Assembly: GCA_965279165.1 (NCBI GenBank)
Contig: OZ257140.1
Span: 2,480,001-2,544,000 of the forward strand
Length of the DNA stretch: 64,000 bases
Source of the DNA: JBAYIE01 sp965279165
GTDB taxonomy: Bacteria; Bacteroidota; Bacteroidia; UKL13-3
Direction of reading: 5' to 3'
Shown here: one piece after another, positions 62,927 through 64,000 of the stretch
Layout of the letters: each line of letters opens with the position of its first letter
How positions within the stretch are numbered: position 1 is the first letter of the stretch
Translations under genes and position numbers: made by a program
Notes under the pieces: generated by a model
Databases searched by the model: none
Seen by the model: only the letters and a program-made list of their open reading frames with translations
What the model was told of the DNA's origin: nothing

Positions 62927-64000
62927 ATGAATATCGAACAAATGTATACCGGTTGCCTTGCTCATGGGGCTTATTATATTGAAAGCAACGGTGAGGCAGC
63001 TATTATTGATCCACTTCGTGATATTAAACCTTATCTCGAGATGGCTGAGAAAAGAGGCGCAAAGATCCGATATGTGTTTGAAACGCATTTTCATGCCGAT
63101 TTTGTTTCAGGCCATGCCGATCTTGCAAGAGCAAGCGGTGCAACCATCGTTTACGGTCCAACTGAAATGAAGACAGGTTTCGATATGAAGGTTGGTAAAG
63201 ACAATGAAGTGTTTAAATTGGGGAACATTACGATAACCTTGTTGCATACTCCCGGACATACCATGGAAAGCAGCTGTTTTTTGGTAAAGGATGAATCCGG
63301 CAAACCAACACATATATTCACAGGCGACACCTTGTTTATTGGTGATGTTGGTCGCCCTGATTTGGCACAACATGTTATTGCCGACTTAACACAAGAGAAA
63401 TTAGCAGGCCACTTATACGATTCGCTTCATTCAAAAATTTTACCGCTTCCGGATGATTTAATTGTTTATCCCGGACATGGTGCAGGTAGTGCATGTGGTA
63501 AAAACTTAAGCAAAGAAACTTCCGACACATTAGGTAACCAGAAGATTCATAATTATGGTTTAAACCAGGATTTAAATAAAGCTGACTTTATAAAAGAGTT
63601 GTTAACGGGTTTAATGATGCCTCCCTCTTATTTTCCTAAAAATGTACTGATGAATATTAATGGATACAATCAGGTGGATGAGGTTATAAAAAGAGGTACC
63701 CAAGCCATAGCCATTGACGAATTTGTTTCTATGACTTCAAGAAACGAGGTTTTGATACTGGATACTAGATCGGCACTTGATTATAGCAAAGCATCAATTC
63801 CCGGAAGCATAAATATAGGAATTGATGGAAATTTTGCAGTTTGGGTCGGAACGGTTGTAAAAGATATTAACCAAACAATATTGTTGGTTTCAGAAGCAGG
63901 TAGGGAAGAGGAAGCAGTAATTCGATTGGCCAGGGTTGGTTACGACAATGCTATCGGATATCTGAATGGTGGAATAGATGCATGGATTAATAAAGGAATG
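62927..64000 (+). CDS. Persulfide dioxygenase (ETHE1-like MBL fold) - rhodanese fusion, 3' end outside window
   Basis: 358 codons are visible and the frame stays open to the window edge. Residues 1-230 are a metallo-beta-lactamase-fold persulfide dioxygenase with ETHFHADFVSGH (HxHxDxxxGH-type metal site) near residue 50, LLHTPGHTMESSCF near 105, and FTGDTLFIGDVGRPDLA near 130. VYPGHGAGSACG follows near 185. A rhodanese-like segment begins near 265 (VLILDTRSALDYSKASIPGSINIG), with a further half module ending LNGGIDAWINKGM at the window edge. It oxidises glutathione or other persulfide to sulfite, coupled to sulfur transfer. Control by the preceding Crp/Fnr regulator is inferred from the operator. 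Confidence 0.88.
   Translation, partial: MNIEQMYTGCLAHGAYYIESNGEAAIIDPLRDIKPYLEMAEKRGAKIRYVFETHFHADFVSGHADLARASGATIVYGPTEMKTGFDMKVGKDNEVFKLGNITITLLHTPGHTMESSCFLVKDESGKPTHIFTGDTLFIGDVGRPDLAQHVIADLTQEKLAGHLYDSLHSKILPLPDDLIVYPGHGAGSACGKNLSKETSDTLGNQKIHNYGLNQDLNKADFIKELLTGLMMPPSYFPKNVLMNINGYNQVDEVIKRGTQAIAIDEFVSMTSRNEVLILDTRSALDYSKASIPGSINIGIDGNFAVWVGTVVKDINQTILLVSEAGREEEAVIRLARVGYDNAIGYLNGGIDAWINKGM

Overview
The window reads as one contiguous chromosomal stretch from a member of the Bacteroidota (an aerobic environmental lineage; I would not go below phylum with confidence). The reasons are several large secreted proteins ending in type IX secretion system (T9SS) sorting domains, a TonB-dependent receptor with an N-terminal carboxypeptidase-regulatory-like domain, Omp28/DUF6029 outer-membrane proteins, LytTR response regulators, leader sequences without strong Shine-Dalgarno motifs, and Bacteroidota-type promoter elements (TAnnTTTG, with TTTG about 20 bp upstream). 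No rRNA, tRNA, CRISPR array, prophage or transposase gene was recognised.

Layout. 1-2.9 kb: 3' end of a leucyl aminopeptidase gene (pepA), pdxA and a GT87-like membrane glycosyltransferase. 2.9-6.1 kb (minus): a DUF3298-type lipoprotein and a cytochrome c lipoprotein/di-haem peroxidase pair. 6.2-14.5 kb (minus): a 2766-residue secreted protein joining several phosphoesterase-type domains. 14.7-30.1 kb: mostly housekeeping genes, namely a YbiT-like ABC-F ATPase, an MsbA-like exporter, methylmalonyl-CoA epimerase, a VWA lipoprotein, pyruvate dehydrogenase E1 beta, two LytTR regulators flanking an rRNA methyltransferase, lysS, and an rlmN / arginase-family / cysteine desulfurase operon. 30.2-45.3 kb (plus): a surface block with a TonB receptor, two tandem fibronectin-like T9SS proteins, and a DUF6029-Omp28-DUF1684 operon. 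45.3-50.9 kb: an amino-acid permease, a conserved protein of unknown function, a DUF6445 oxygenase-like protein and a NeuD-type acyltransferase, with two copies of a roughly 480-490 bp inverted-repeat-bounded element between them. 50.9-61.8 kb (minus): two giant paralogous T9SS proteins made of a beta-helix followed by Ig-like modules. 61.9-64 kb (plus): a Crp/Fnr regulator, a DUF2892 membrane protein and a truncated persulfide dioxygenase-rhodanese gene.

Most notable observations. (i) Two homologous non-coding elements (45398-45880 and 48968-49459) carry matching terminal inverted repeats, apparent 4-bp target duplications (TAAG and TAAC) and internal hairpins whose paired bases change together. 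(ii) Seven or eight intergenic arrays of degenerate 7-mers (one is 8-mer) have a different sequence at each locus; nearly all start at or inside a stop codon and mostly lie between convergent genes. (iii) Two near-identical 16-bp palindromes lie exactly 57.5 bp upstream (centre to ATG) of both genes that follow the Crp/Fnr gene, which suggests a small self-contained sulfide-response regulon. (iv) The secreted multi-phosphoesterase fusion. (v) A patch of near identity at the 3' ends of the two otherwise diverged giant paralogues, consistent with gene conversion.
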